A DNA stretch of 64,000 nucleotides, taken from the NCBI GenBank assembly GCA_001304875.1, contig BBZO01000006.1, positions 1 to 64,000 on the forward strand, written 5' to 3'. A model generated the notes under the pieces. That model was not told where the DNA came from. It was given only the letters and a program-made list of their open reading frames with translations, and made no database searches. How positions within the stretch are numbered: position 1 is the first letter of the stretch; each line of letters starts with the position of its first letter. A program made the position numbers and the translations under genes. Shown piece by piece: positions 54,910-63,651 of this stretch. The DNA comes from Clostridia bacterium UC5.1-2E3 (GTDB lineage Bacteria; Bacillota; Clostridia; Lachnospirales; Lachnospiraceae).

Positions 54910-57070
54910 TGCTGCTGCCGCGTGTATTAAAATCCAGGATGATGAACTGCTCTACGGATGGTATGAGCGCATCCTGCAGGAAAACCGGATCGAGGGAAAC
55001 AAAGGCGAGGAAACACGCTTTTTCAGGACGTTTTTTAATCCCAGGGAGGATGCGGAAATCAGGGGAACGATTCGATACGACTACATACTGAATCTGGAGC
55101 GGCTCTGCAGCCTGCACGCTCTTCACAGGAAGTTCCCAAGCGTGGAGGAGTTTCTTCGGTTCCATACGGATTATTACGCTATGCTGCCGCTGCGGACGTT
55201 TGGGGAGCAGGTAAAACTGGCGGAGTTCATTTTGCGGCCCCGCACGGACAGGAAGACCTGTATTTCCACATGCCAGACAGAGATTACGGAACTGCATGCA
55301 AGGGAGGGCAGCTGGTACCTTCGTGTGGAGGACCAGCTGCCGGGTGTCCGTGTCCATAACGGAAAGCCGCTGGTTCGCTGCCGGGTAATGGAAGGCAGGA
55401 TTGTCAGGGAAGAACCGTTAAAACTGAAGGGCGGTATGGAGGTTGAGGAGCGTCTCAGCCGCTTCGTAAAGGAAATGTATCGGAAACCAGCGGCAGGAAT
55501 CAGCTTGATCAGACCAAGGAAGCTGTCCGCAGGCAGCTTGTAAAAAAAGGCTTCCACCCGGAATATCCTTATGGAGGCCTGGTATCCGGGCTAGCGGATG
55601 CGGGCTTTGCCCCGTTCTTTCAGTCGGATGACATTGCCGTCCGGATTAGGAAGCTGATGGGGCAGGACAGCATTGTAATAGAAGAAATGCTGGCATTGCT
55701 GGCTTTCCTGTTTGAGGAATATGGGGAATTTTATGAAGCGGTTCTTAAATTTCGGGATTCCGATCTTCCCTTCCTGGAGTCCTATGAGGTGTTGGAAAAT
55801 TTTGAGCCGATTTTGAAGGTGCGCTGTCCGAAATGCGGAAATGAGTTCTACATTCACAAATACGGCCCTGAGATCGGCGTGGGCTGCCCGGAATGTGACC
55901 GGAGCCTGACGGATGACGCCATTGCAGAGCGCTATCTGTCACATCTGGGAGATGGAAATTATGAAATGCTGGAGCCATTCCAGGGCTTTGGAAAGCAGAC
56001 AAAAATTCTCCATAAGACTTGCGGCAGTATCAGGAATGTCAATTTTTCCGATATGATCTGGGGAAGGCGGGCATGCACCTGCGAGGCCGGCGTGGACTTG
56101 GAGGAAATACAGCGTCGATCGATCCGACAAAAACAAGGTTCCGGCTGCTGGAATATAACGGGGCAAAAGGCGAAGGCCAGCTCATTCGGGTTCAGTGCCT
56201 GTCGTGCGGCGAGGAATTTGCGATTCACTTGAAAGGTTTCCTGGACCATCCTTTCTGCCGTATCTGTAACAGTGACAACCGTTACCGAGATACATTTGAA
56301 GAAAAAGTAAGGATCCTGGGAAATGGGGAATATGACTTGATTGTTCCGTATGTGAACGAGAAAACAAAGGTAAAGATCCGGCATCACCGCTGCGGAACCG
56401 ATACGGAGCTTTATCCGCCCAACTTCCTTTACGGCCAGAGATGTATTCTTTGTACGCCTGCGATCCGAAGCCGGAGTGAGTACAGCGTCCGCTCCAATGT
56501 TTACGTGGCCATAAAAAAGGCCTGCGAGATCAACGAGGGAATCTGCTTTATTGAAGACATCCGGTCGGATTTGGATATGGATTCAGCTAGTTTGACCTCT
56601 GCCATAGATGGCTGATAAAAAACGGGTATCTCAGAAAGCTGTCCTGGAATACCTATTCCCTGGAGGAATATACAGCGGACGAGATTGCGTACCGAAAGTA
56701 TATTAAGAGAAATGGGAATGTGGAGGGCGTGTATGCTTACGAGTCGGCAGCTTATCATGCCGGTATTGCTGAAGAACAGCCAGAGATGGAATATATATTT
56801 ACAAACATGGTGCAGTCGGAGGATTCGGTTGAGGTAAAGATTGCGGATCGGAGTTTTCGGGTCAGGAAAGCAAAATTTCCGGTAACCCAGGAGAATCAGA
56901 AGATACATACTGCATTGAATCTGCTGATGTATGCGGCAGAGAGTCCAGAGAAGGTGGAGGCCGTGCAGGAATGGATGGAAGAGAAGGGGATGACAAAGCA
57001 GAGGCTTTGGCTGTTTGTGAAGGCGTATCCTTTGGATGCGGCGAAGGGGATGGAGATGGTGTTTGGATAG
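54910..57070 (+). CDS. TniQ/TnsD-like target selector 2 (several frameshifts)
   Basis: From ATG 54910 (ribosome site GGGAGGGAAG) the frame shifts near 54925 into KIQDDELLYGWYERILQENR, a TniQ-type opening. The counterpart of the TniQ zinc finger (CISTC...LPGVRVHNGK) keeps the shape but has lost the CxxH ligands. Further breaks near 55470, 56110 and 56600 lead through four C..C modules (RCPKCGNEF, KTCGSIRNV, QCLSCGEEF, HRCGTDTEL) and a winged-helix-like NGYLRKLSWNTYSL. A last frame, ending AKGMEMVFG at 57070, appears to be its extension. About 720 residues. It may serve a second target or form a partner of the first selector. Confidence 0.78.
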
Positions 57071-57085
57071 AGAGAAAGTGTATGG

Positions 57086-57103
57086 GGCAGCCGAGAGGCT
57101 GCC
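57086..57103 (+). terminator. Hairpin after the second tniQ gene
   Basis: GGCAGCC (57086-57092) pairs with GGCTGCC (57097-57103) with loop GAGA, then a weak T-containing tail. Probably a terminator. Confidence 0.6.
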
Positions 57104-57190
57104 TCTATATATTTGCAAATTGTCATTGTAATTGTTGAGAAATATAAAGTATAATACAGTCAGAGTAATATTACTGGATAGCGAGGATTT

Positions 57191-58008
57191 GTGAATATGG
57201 ATATAGATTTGGATTTAGAGCAACAAAAAAAGAAATGGATGTCACGTTTTGCTATTTTGAATAACCGTGGACTTGTTTTTAACGCACTTAAAGGTAAGAC
57301 TATTGATAATCTCCTAGAACCGTATAAAAAACTATTTAAGCTGTTGCCGGTCTTTGAGACTGAAAATATTGAATATTATCGTGCGAGAACGGTGAACTTT
57401 GAGAAAGATGTGAATACAGGAAAAGGTATTATAGAGATAAATGGACATTTAGCGGGAGCATTTAATGAAAAAGAATCTGGAAAAGCTCCTGCTGCCAGTT
57501 GTAAAGCTGGGCGTTTGAATGATGCCGGAGAATCCGTGTTTTATATAGCCGAAGATTTGAAAACTGTAATTGCGGAAATGAAACCTACAAGTGGCAGTTA
57601 TATTTCCGTAGGGAAATTTCGTCAAAAGAAAGAGTTTAAAATATTTGATTTTGCAACATGGCTAAGAACAAATATAAATGATGATTTCATCATAGAACAA
57701 TTCCAACGATATAATGAGGATGAGGAATTAGATGCGGAGGTGCTTTTTCGTGGCGTAGAATTATATTTGACTATGCCTGACTATATAGAACAAGATTATA
57801 AAGTATCTCATGTTATAGCAAAAGCGTTAAAAGAACTGCCAATAGACGGTGTGAAATATATGTCATATTTTACACATAAAACAATATAGCTATTTGGAAG
57901 TGCGATGATATAGATTATGAATTTGAAGGAAGTAAATTATTCTATATCGATGAGCAATATAATATCGTTGGAAACGATGACAAGATAACATATGAAAAGC
58001 TAAAATAA
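57191..58008 (+). CDS. RES-domain protein (one frameshift near the end)
   Basis: The core shows the conserved Arg, Glu and Ser of RES proteins: YYRARTVNF, then AGRLNDAGESVFYIAEDLKT with IAEMKPTSGSYISVGKF. RES domains break down NAD+ and act as toxins in RES-Xre pairs. The frame stops at 57889, but one base restored near 57885 continues it as AIWKCDDIDYEFEGSKLF to 58006-58008, about 272 residues. No Xre partner lies before it. A promoter TTGTAA-18-TATAAT (57126-57155) precedes it. It is AT-rich and ends 14 bp before the TIR-like gene. Confidence 0.88.
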
Positions 58009-58022
58009 AATGAGGTGACAAA

Positions 58023-59057
58023 ATGAGTGAACAATGTAAATGTCCTATGTGTAATTCGAATGCTTGGTTAGATGTAGATATATCGGCTGCATCAAAATTT
58101 TATTCATGCCCAGTATGCGGACGTATAGATTTGCAGCTGAATTTAGATACACGTATTGATGAGGTTCAGTTTGATCGAAATCATTTGGCAGCATTTCTTG
58201 TTTATAATGGTTATAAAAATGAATTAGCATTTTATACAAACAGATCAAAAGAATGGGTTGATAAAGTAAAAGAGGAGTTTCACAAGGGAAATAGAGAACA
58301 TGGATTACCAGTGTATCTTGATAATGAGACTGTAGAAAATTGGTATCCAAAAACATTTGCCGAAAAGATAGATCGTATCCTTCTTTATTTTGGTGATCAT
58401 ATTAAACATGTAGGAGAAAGCCTTACACTAAAAAAGGAAGAACTTTATAGTGTCCTTTTTGTGGATAGATTTGATTATGATCAATTTGGCAAACCTGTAG
58501 AAAGAGGCAACGGTGCATTAAAAAGTCAAGCGGACTTCATGTTAAACTACCTTAAGGATCAGTCATATATAAAAAGTCTTACATCTGCTAGCTGGTGGAA
58601 TACTTCAGGCGATGAAATAAATTTGCAAGTATTACCGACATGCTATGCGAGGATTGATCTCTTACAGAAAAATAATACTCATGGGAAAGATGTTTTTGTA
58701 GCTATGAAATTTGGAGATGATACAACAAAGCTAAGAGAGGCTATTCATAAAGGCATTAAGAATGCAGGTTATAAGCCTATTTTGATAGACGAAGTTGAAC
58801 ATAACGAGTTTATTATTCCAGAATTATTAAAACATATCAAGGACAGTAAATTTGTCGTAGTGGATCTGACTCATCAAAATAATGGGGCGTATTTTGAAGA
58901 GGGGTACGCTATGGGACTTGGAAAGCCAGTTATTCAGCTCTGTAAATCGACTACAAAATTGCATTTTGATGTTGCTCAGAAAAATACTATTATGTGGAAA
59001 ACTGAAGAAGATATTCCTGAAAGACTTGAAAAACGTATAAAGGCTACTATAGATTAA
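58023..59057 (+). CDS. Zinc-ribbon plus nucleoside deoxyribosyltransferase/TIR-like protein
   Basis: This intact protein of 344 residues has an N-terminal zinc ribbon (CPMC and CPVC), a helical middle, and a C-terminal domain (DVFVAMKFGDDTTKLREAIH; KFVVVDLTHQNNGAYFEEGY; LGKPVIQLCK) of the nucleoside 2-deoxyribosyltransferase/TIR-like fold. The Glu in FEEGYAMGLGKP is the expected catalytic residue. Proteins of this fold cleave nucleosides or NAD+ and are common in antiphage systems. GAGGTGAC lies before ATG 58023. Its pairing with the RES gene suggests one two-gene unit. Confidence 0.85.
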   Translation: MSEQCKCPMCNSNAWLDVDISAASKFYSCPVCGRIDLQLNLDTRIDEVQFDRNHLAAFLVYNGYKNELAFYTNRSKEWVDKVKEEFHKGNREHGLPVYLDNETVENWYPKTFAEKIDRILLYFGDHIKHVGESLTLKKEELYSVLFVDRFDYDQFGKPVERGNGALKSQADFMLNYLKDQSYIKSLTSASWWNTSGDEINLQVLPTCYARIDLLQKNNTHGKDVFVAMKFGDDTTKLREAIHKGIKNAGYKPILIDEVEHNEFIIPELLKHIKDSKFVVVDLTHQNNGAYFEEGYAMGLGKPVIQLCKSTTKLHFDVAQKNTIMWKTEEDIPERLEKRIKATID

Positions 59058-59163
59058 AAATTGCTAAAAGTCGTTGCACAGCATAATGATATTACGAATA
59101 TGATTCGTGTTTTAAAGATTAGAGGTTGGACAAGGCACTATTAACTATACTTAGAGAGGGACT

Positions 59164-60197
59164 ATGAATCAATTGATTGACTTAGAGTTTTACAATCATA
59201 TCAAAGAAATCCTGACGACCGCTCGCAATAGGTATATCATACAGCCAATTCTGCGATGGTCAGAGCGTATTGGGAGATTGGAAAAAGTATTGTTGAGAAG
59301 CAGGGCGGTGAAACAAAGGCAGAATATGGAACAAAGTTATTAAGAGAATTATCGAAACAGATGACAACCGACTTTGGAAAAGGATTTACAGTAACCAATC
59401 TCAGCTATATGAGGCAATTTTATTTGACTTTTCCAAATTATCACGCACTGCGTGATGAATTGAGTTGGACACATTATCGCTTGCTTATAAAAGTCGAAAA
59501 TGAAAGAGCACGTCAATTTTATCTGGAAGAATGTGTAAAATCAGCCTGGAGTACAAGACAACTGGAGCGTCAGATCAATAGCTTTTTCTATGAACGCCTG
59601 CTGTCCAGTCAGGATAAAAAAGGGGTAGCTGCAGAAATCAATAAGCTGGAGCCGGGTAAAAAGCCGGAAGATATTATCCGTGACCCTTATGTCCTGGAGT
59701 TTCTGGGACTGGAACAGAATGCCAGTTTCTATGAAAGCGAACTGGAACAGGCGCTTATTGATCATCTGCAGAAATTCCTTCTGGAATTGGGAAGAGGTTT
59801 TTCCTTTGTGGCCAGACAAAAGCGATTTACTTTCGATGGGGAGCATTTTTTCATTGACCTCGTGTTTTACAATTACATTTTAAAATGCTTTGTCTTGATT
59901 GATCTTAAAACGGGAAAATTGACGCATCAGGATCTAGGACAAATGCAGATGTATGTAAACTATTATACGAGAGAGATGATGAATGAGGGAGATAATCTTC
60001 CCATTGGAATTGTTCTTTGCGCGGATAAAAGCGAATCGGTAGTGCGTTATACGCTGCCAGAAGACAATCACCAGATTTTTACTTCGAAATATAAGCTTTA
60101 CCTGCCGTCAGAGGAAGAACTGCGCCAGGAACTGCAGCGTGAATATCATGTGCTGGATGATGTTATGCAGAATGAAACAGGAGACAAGTGGAGCTAA
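59164..60197 (+). CDS. DUF1016/YhcG-type nuclease (one frameshift)
   Basis: Two domains are visible: an N-terminal helical DUF1016 domain (NSAMVRAYWEIGKSIVEKQG; GFTVTNLSYMRQFYLTF) and a C-terminal PD-(D/E)XK nuclease (FFIDLVFYNYILKCFVLIDL then KTGKLTHQDLGQMQMYVNYY). The start is ATG 59164 (MNQLIDLEFYNHIKEILTTA). The frame breaks near 59240, one base lost before YHTANSAMVR. It is the last gene before the right tip. Such proteins are frequent in mobile elements and defence islands; the role is unknown. Confidence 0.85.
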
Positions 60198-60220
60198 GCG
60201 AAAATGGCTCAGGATTCTAT

Positions 60221-60381
60221 AATTCGGATAAATGTAAAAAAATACTCTTATCAGTTTCCTATATTTCGGATATAAATGTAAAAAACAAAATGGCGAATTG
60301 GAAAGCTATAATTCGTTTTCTAATGTAAAAAACAGCATCAAAACAGGGGTAATATGATTCCGATATAAATGTCGAAAAACA
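60221..60381 (-). repeat. Right transposon end: four TnsB-site-like repeats
   Basis: Four copies of the left-end repeat lie in inverted orientation at 60221, 60263, 60311 (degenerate) and 60356. The last reaches to the terminal ACA at 60379-60381. Fewer and closer copies than at the left end, so the ends differ, as in Tn7. Confidence 0.88.
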
Positions 60382-60386
60382 GTAAG
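60382..60386. repeat. Target-site duplication, right copy (GTAAG)
   Basis: Identical to 24905-24909. It marks the right boundary of the element. Confidence 0.93.
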
Positions 60387-60450
60387 TGCCCGGCGCCATG
60401 TATTGAAAAATTCATTTTTATATTTAAGTCTGAAACATATTTTAGGACTG

Positions 60451-60500
60451 ATGTCGGCCGGATTCCACGCTGTATTTTGTGGGATTGGCCGGCATTTTTT
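60451..60500 (+). terminator. Terminator, probably the original one of the flavoprotein gene
   Basis: ATGTCGGCCGGATTCCAC (60451-60468) pairs with GTGGGATTGGCCGGCAT (60479-60495) with a few mismatches, followed by TTTTTT. It lies 65 bp beyond the right duplication, where the yhiN-family gene would have ended before the insertion. Confidence 0.75.
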
Positions 60501-60596
60501 GAGTCAGGTGAGGCGGCAGGTCTTTTATGAGATGGAGCTGGCGATGCGACAGGCAGGAAAGGTGAAGGCCCATGACTAAAAAGATTATTCTGCTTC

Positions 60597-61547
60597 TCAC
60601 TGTCCCCCAATCACCTCCCTCGCTCTCCCCACAAACGCCCCCGCCGCCCGTGACATATACCGGTTCTTCTTAAAAATAGCGGCCACCTCCCGTCGGGCAA
60701 GCGGCGAGTCGATGCGGAAAAAGAGAAGCTCCGGCTCCGGGGGAGCCGACTTCACCATGCAGTCGGAGACAAAGGCGATTCCCAGTCCCTTCCCCGCGAA
60801 GTGGTAGGAGGTGATGAGCTGGTCGAGGGAGAAGCGCACCTTCGGGGTGAAGCCGTGGGAGGCGCAGATTTCCATGGCATGGCGGTAGGTGACGGTCTCC
60901 GGGCGCAGCAGGATGAAGGGCGCGCCGGCAAAGAGCGAGAGTGGGGCCTGGGGGCAGCCGGGAGAGAGGTGTTCCCCGGTCATGATCTGCTCTCTGGACA
61001 GCGCGAAGGCGTCCGCGGCGCAGCGGGCGGCCAGAGCCCTGGGAACGGCCAGGAGAAAATACTCCTCAAACAGCACCTGGTTTAAAAACATTCCGGAGTC
61101 CTGGAACACCGGATCGATGATGAGATCCAGCTCTTCCTTAAGAAGCTTCTCTCTGAGCTCCAGGGAAGGGGCCTCGCAGATCTCCAGCTCGATTCCCGGG
61201 TAGGCCTCGGAAAATTCGGCGATGACGGGCAGCACGATCTGGGAGAGAAAGAAGTTGGACGCGCCCACGCGGACGGAGCCGGTTCTAAGCCCCGACAGGT
61301 CGCTGCAGTAGAGCCGCATGCCGGACTCCAGGCTGCGGATGGTCTCGGCGCTCTCGATGTAGGCTTTTCCCGCCTCGGTGAGCGTGACGCGGGACGTGCT
61401 GCGGTCAAAGAGCGGCTGTCCCAGCTCCTGCTCCTCCTTCTTGATGGCGATGCTGAGCGCCGGCTGCGTCAGATAGAGGTTTCTGGCGGCCTTGGAAAAA
61501 CTGCCGGTTTTATAGACCTCGTAAACGTAATTCATGTATTGGAACAT
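60597..61547 (-). CDS. LysR-family transcriptional regulator
   Basis: This intact protein of about 316 residues has the LysR helix-turn-helix (GSFSKAARNLYLTQPALSIA) and a substrate-binding domain (GSVRVGASNFFLSQIVLPVI; FILLRPETVTYRHAMEI). I start at ATG 61547 (MFQYMNYVYEV), behind AGAGGCAG; the frame is open further upstream. It is divergent from the TauE exporter gene and probably controls it, as is common for LysR genes. Confidence 0.9.
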   Translation of the reverse strand: MFQYMNYVYEVYKTGSFSKAARNLYLTQPALSIAIKKEEQELGQPLFDRSTSRVTLTEAGKAYIESAETIRSLESGMRLYCSDLSGLRTGSVRVGASNFFLSQIVLPVIAEFSEAYPGIELEICEAPSLELREKLLKEELDLIIDPVFQDSGMFLNQVLFEEYFLLAVPRALAARCAADAFALSREQIMTGEHLSPGCPQAPLSLFAGAPFILLRPETVTYRHAMEICASHGFTPKVRFSLDQLITSYHFAGKGLGIAFVSDCMVKSAPPEPELLFFRIDSPLARREVAAIFKKNRYMSRAAGAFVGRAREVIGGQ

Positions 61548-61650
61548 ATCTGCCTCTGTATAAAAATTATTTATCACTTTTATATATTTTATAAATTTGA
61601 TTATATAACAAATCTGTGGTATCTTCAATAGCAGAAGGGGAGAAAGTCAT

Positions 61651-62420
61651 ATGAGTTACACGACCATTCTGCTGATCATATGCCCCGTTTTTTCATCTCG
61701 GGGATCATCGACTCCATCGGGGGCGGCGGCGGGCTCATCGCACTGCCGACGTATCTGATGATCGGGCTTCCGATCCGGACCGCCTACGGGTGCAACAAGC
61801 TCCAGGCCGGCCTGGGAAATCTGGTATCGGCAGTGAAATACTTCAGAAACAACATGGTGGATTTAAAGATTGCCCTAATATCCGCCGTCACGGCCATGAC
61901 CGGGGCCTACTTCGGGACAAAGATCATCTTCCTGCTCCCGGAGGCCACGATCCAGAAGGCCATCACCATCGGACTTCCGGCCATTGCGCTCATCATGGTG
62001 CTCAGAAAATCCAGCGCCAGGGACGCGATCATGAAGAGCGGAATTTCAAAAAAGACCGTCGTCCAGGCACTGATCGTCGGCGTGATCATGGGCTTCTACA
62101 ACAGCCTGTTCGGCCCCGGCATCGGAACCGTGGCGATCATCGCCTTCACGATGATCATGCACTACGATTCCAGGGTCGCCTCCGGAAACGGAAAGGTGCT
62201 GATCGTGCTGACCAACGCGGTGGCCCTTGTCAGCTACGTGAAAACCGGAAATGTGGCCTATGAGATCGCAGTTCCGGCCGCCCTGTCGGCGATCCTGGGA
62301 AACCTGGTGGGCGTGAATCTGGCGATCAAAAAGGGAGACAAAATCATCAAGCCGGTGATGTTAATTATCGTAATTCTCACAGTCGTTAAATTTGCGTGGG
62401 AGAACCAGCTCTGGGGGTAG
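61651..62420 (+). CDS. TauE/SafE-family exporter (one frameshift)
   Basis: The membrane protein begins MSYTTILLIICPV and, after one missing T near 61690, continues FFISGIIDSIGGGGGLIALP, the family's glycine-rich signature, with about eight helices in total (256 residues). A second conserved repeat is IMGFYNSLFGPGIGTVAIIA. The family moves sulfite, sulfoacetate or other small acids. GGGAGAAAG precedes ATG 61651. Its neighbours suggest an organic acid uptake and export locus. Confidence 0.88.
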
Positions 62421-62583
62421 AGAACCTGCCCCCGGCTTCTTAGCGCATTTTTAACGGCTTTTTTTGCCTTTGAGGCGCGATTTTGACACTTCATACCAAT
62501 AACCTTGTCTGTGTTTATGAGAAATTGTAAAATTATACCATAATGTATAAACATTTTATAAACATTCAGGAGGAGAAGTCAGT

Positions 62584-63651
62584 ATGAAATTGAAAAAAAT
62601 CGCAGCAATCGTTCTTGCAGCATCCATGCTCAGTTCACTTACCGCGTGCTCAGGCGGAAGCAGCAGCGGAACCACCGCAGCGCCGGCTGACACCACTGCG
62701 GCAGCCGCAGCAGGAGAGGCATCCGGCGAAGACGCAGGCGGCTCTGCCCCCCAGATCGACCGTGCCACCGAGTTTGTCACCGTGGCAACCGGTCCTACCA
62801 GCGGCATCTACTATCCCATCGGCGGCGCATTCGCCACGGTTCTCGGAACCGCAGGCTATAAGACCTCTGCACAGGCCACCGGCGCATCCGTCGAGAACAT
62901 CAACCTGATTCTGAATAACGAGGCGGAGATCGCCATTGCCATGCAGGACTCCGTGATGCAGGCCTACGAGGCTTCGGTGCGTACGACACGCCGTCCGAGG
63001 ATCTTCGCGCGATGATGAGACTGTGGCCCAACTACGTACAGCTTGTAACGGTTGAGAGCACAGGCATCAAGAGCGTGGAGGACTTAAAGGGCAAGAGAGT
63101 CGGCGTCGGCGCTCCCAACTCCGGTGTGGAATTAAACGCCAGAATGATCTACGAGGCCTACGGCATGACCTACGAGGACAGCCAGGTGGACTACTTATCC
63201 TACGGCGAGGCCATCGACCAGATGAAGAACGGCCAGTGTGACGCCGCCTTCGTTACCTCCGGTCTTCCCAACGCCACAGTTTCCGAGCTGGCGTTCAGCT
63301 ACGACATGGTGGTCGTTCCGATTGACGGAGAGGGAAGAGACAACCTGATCGAGAAATACCCGTTCTTCGCAGCCAGCACCATTCCGGCCAACACCTACAA
63401 CAACGAGGAGGACGTGGAGAGCGTATTCGTTTACAATATCATGCTGGTAAATAAGAACCTGTCCGACGATATGGTTTACGATATGTTGGACATCATCCAC
63501 TCCGACGAGGCATGGCCAACATCAAGCGTCCCACAACACAGCGGATGAGAACATCGACATTACCTTCGGAGTCGAGGATGTAAAGATCCCGCTTCACGAC
63601 GGCGCTGCCAAGTGGTGGCAGGACCACGGCTATGAGACGCCGCAGAACTAA
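62584..63651 (+). CDS. TAXI-type TRAP transporter substrate-binding lipoprotein (two frameshifts)
   Basis: A signal with lipobox LTAC and a Ser/Thr/Ala-rich linker is followed by the TAXI domain: TVATGPTSGIYYPIGGAF, GASVENINLILNNEAEIAIA, then after a break near 62985 SVEDLKGKRVGVGAPNSGVE. A second break near 63535 leads to the end KWWQDHGYETPQN at 63649-63651, about 355 residues. It delivers a ligand, probably a carboxylate, to TRAP membrane subunits not seen in this window. AGGAGGAG precedes the ATG. Confidence 0.92.

Larger units (their letters stand above)
24910..60381. mobile_element. Complete Tn7-like transposon, 35,472 bp, inserted at the end of a yhiN-family gene
   Basis: The left tip reads TGTTTAATTTACATTTATAA and the right tip, reverse complemented, reads TGTTTTTCGACATTTATATC. 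Both ends carry multiple copies of a related 20-bp repeat, and GTAAG is duplicated on each side. Inside are tnsA, tnsB, tnsC and two TniQ/TnsD-like genes (48.3-57.1 kb), plus a large cargo with defence, replication and small unknown genes. No CRISPR array or cas gene is present, so targeting should be protein-directed to the yhiN 3' end. Confidence 0.96.

Noticed and set aside
60500-60580. Short coding fragment after the right duplication
   Set aside because: A few helical residues can be read, but there is no start with a ribosome site and no recognisable match.
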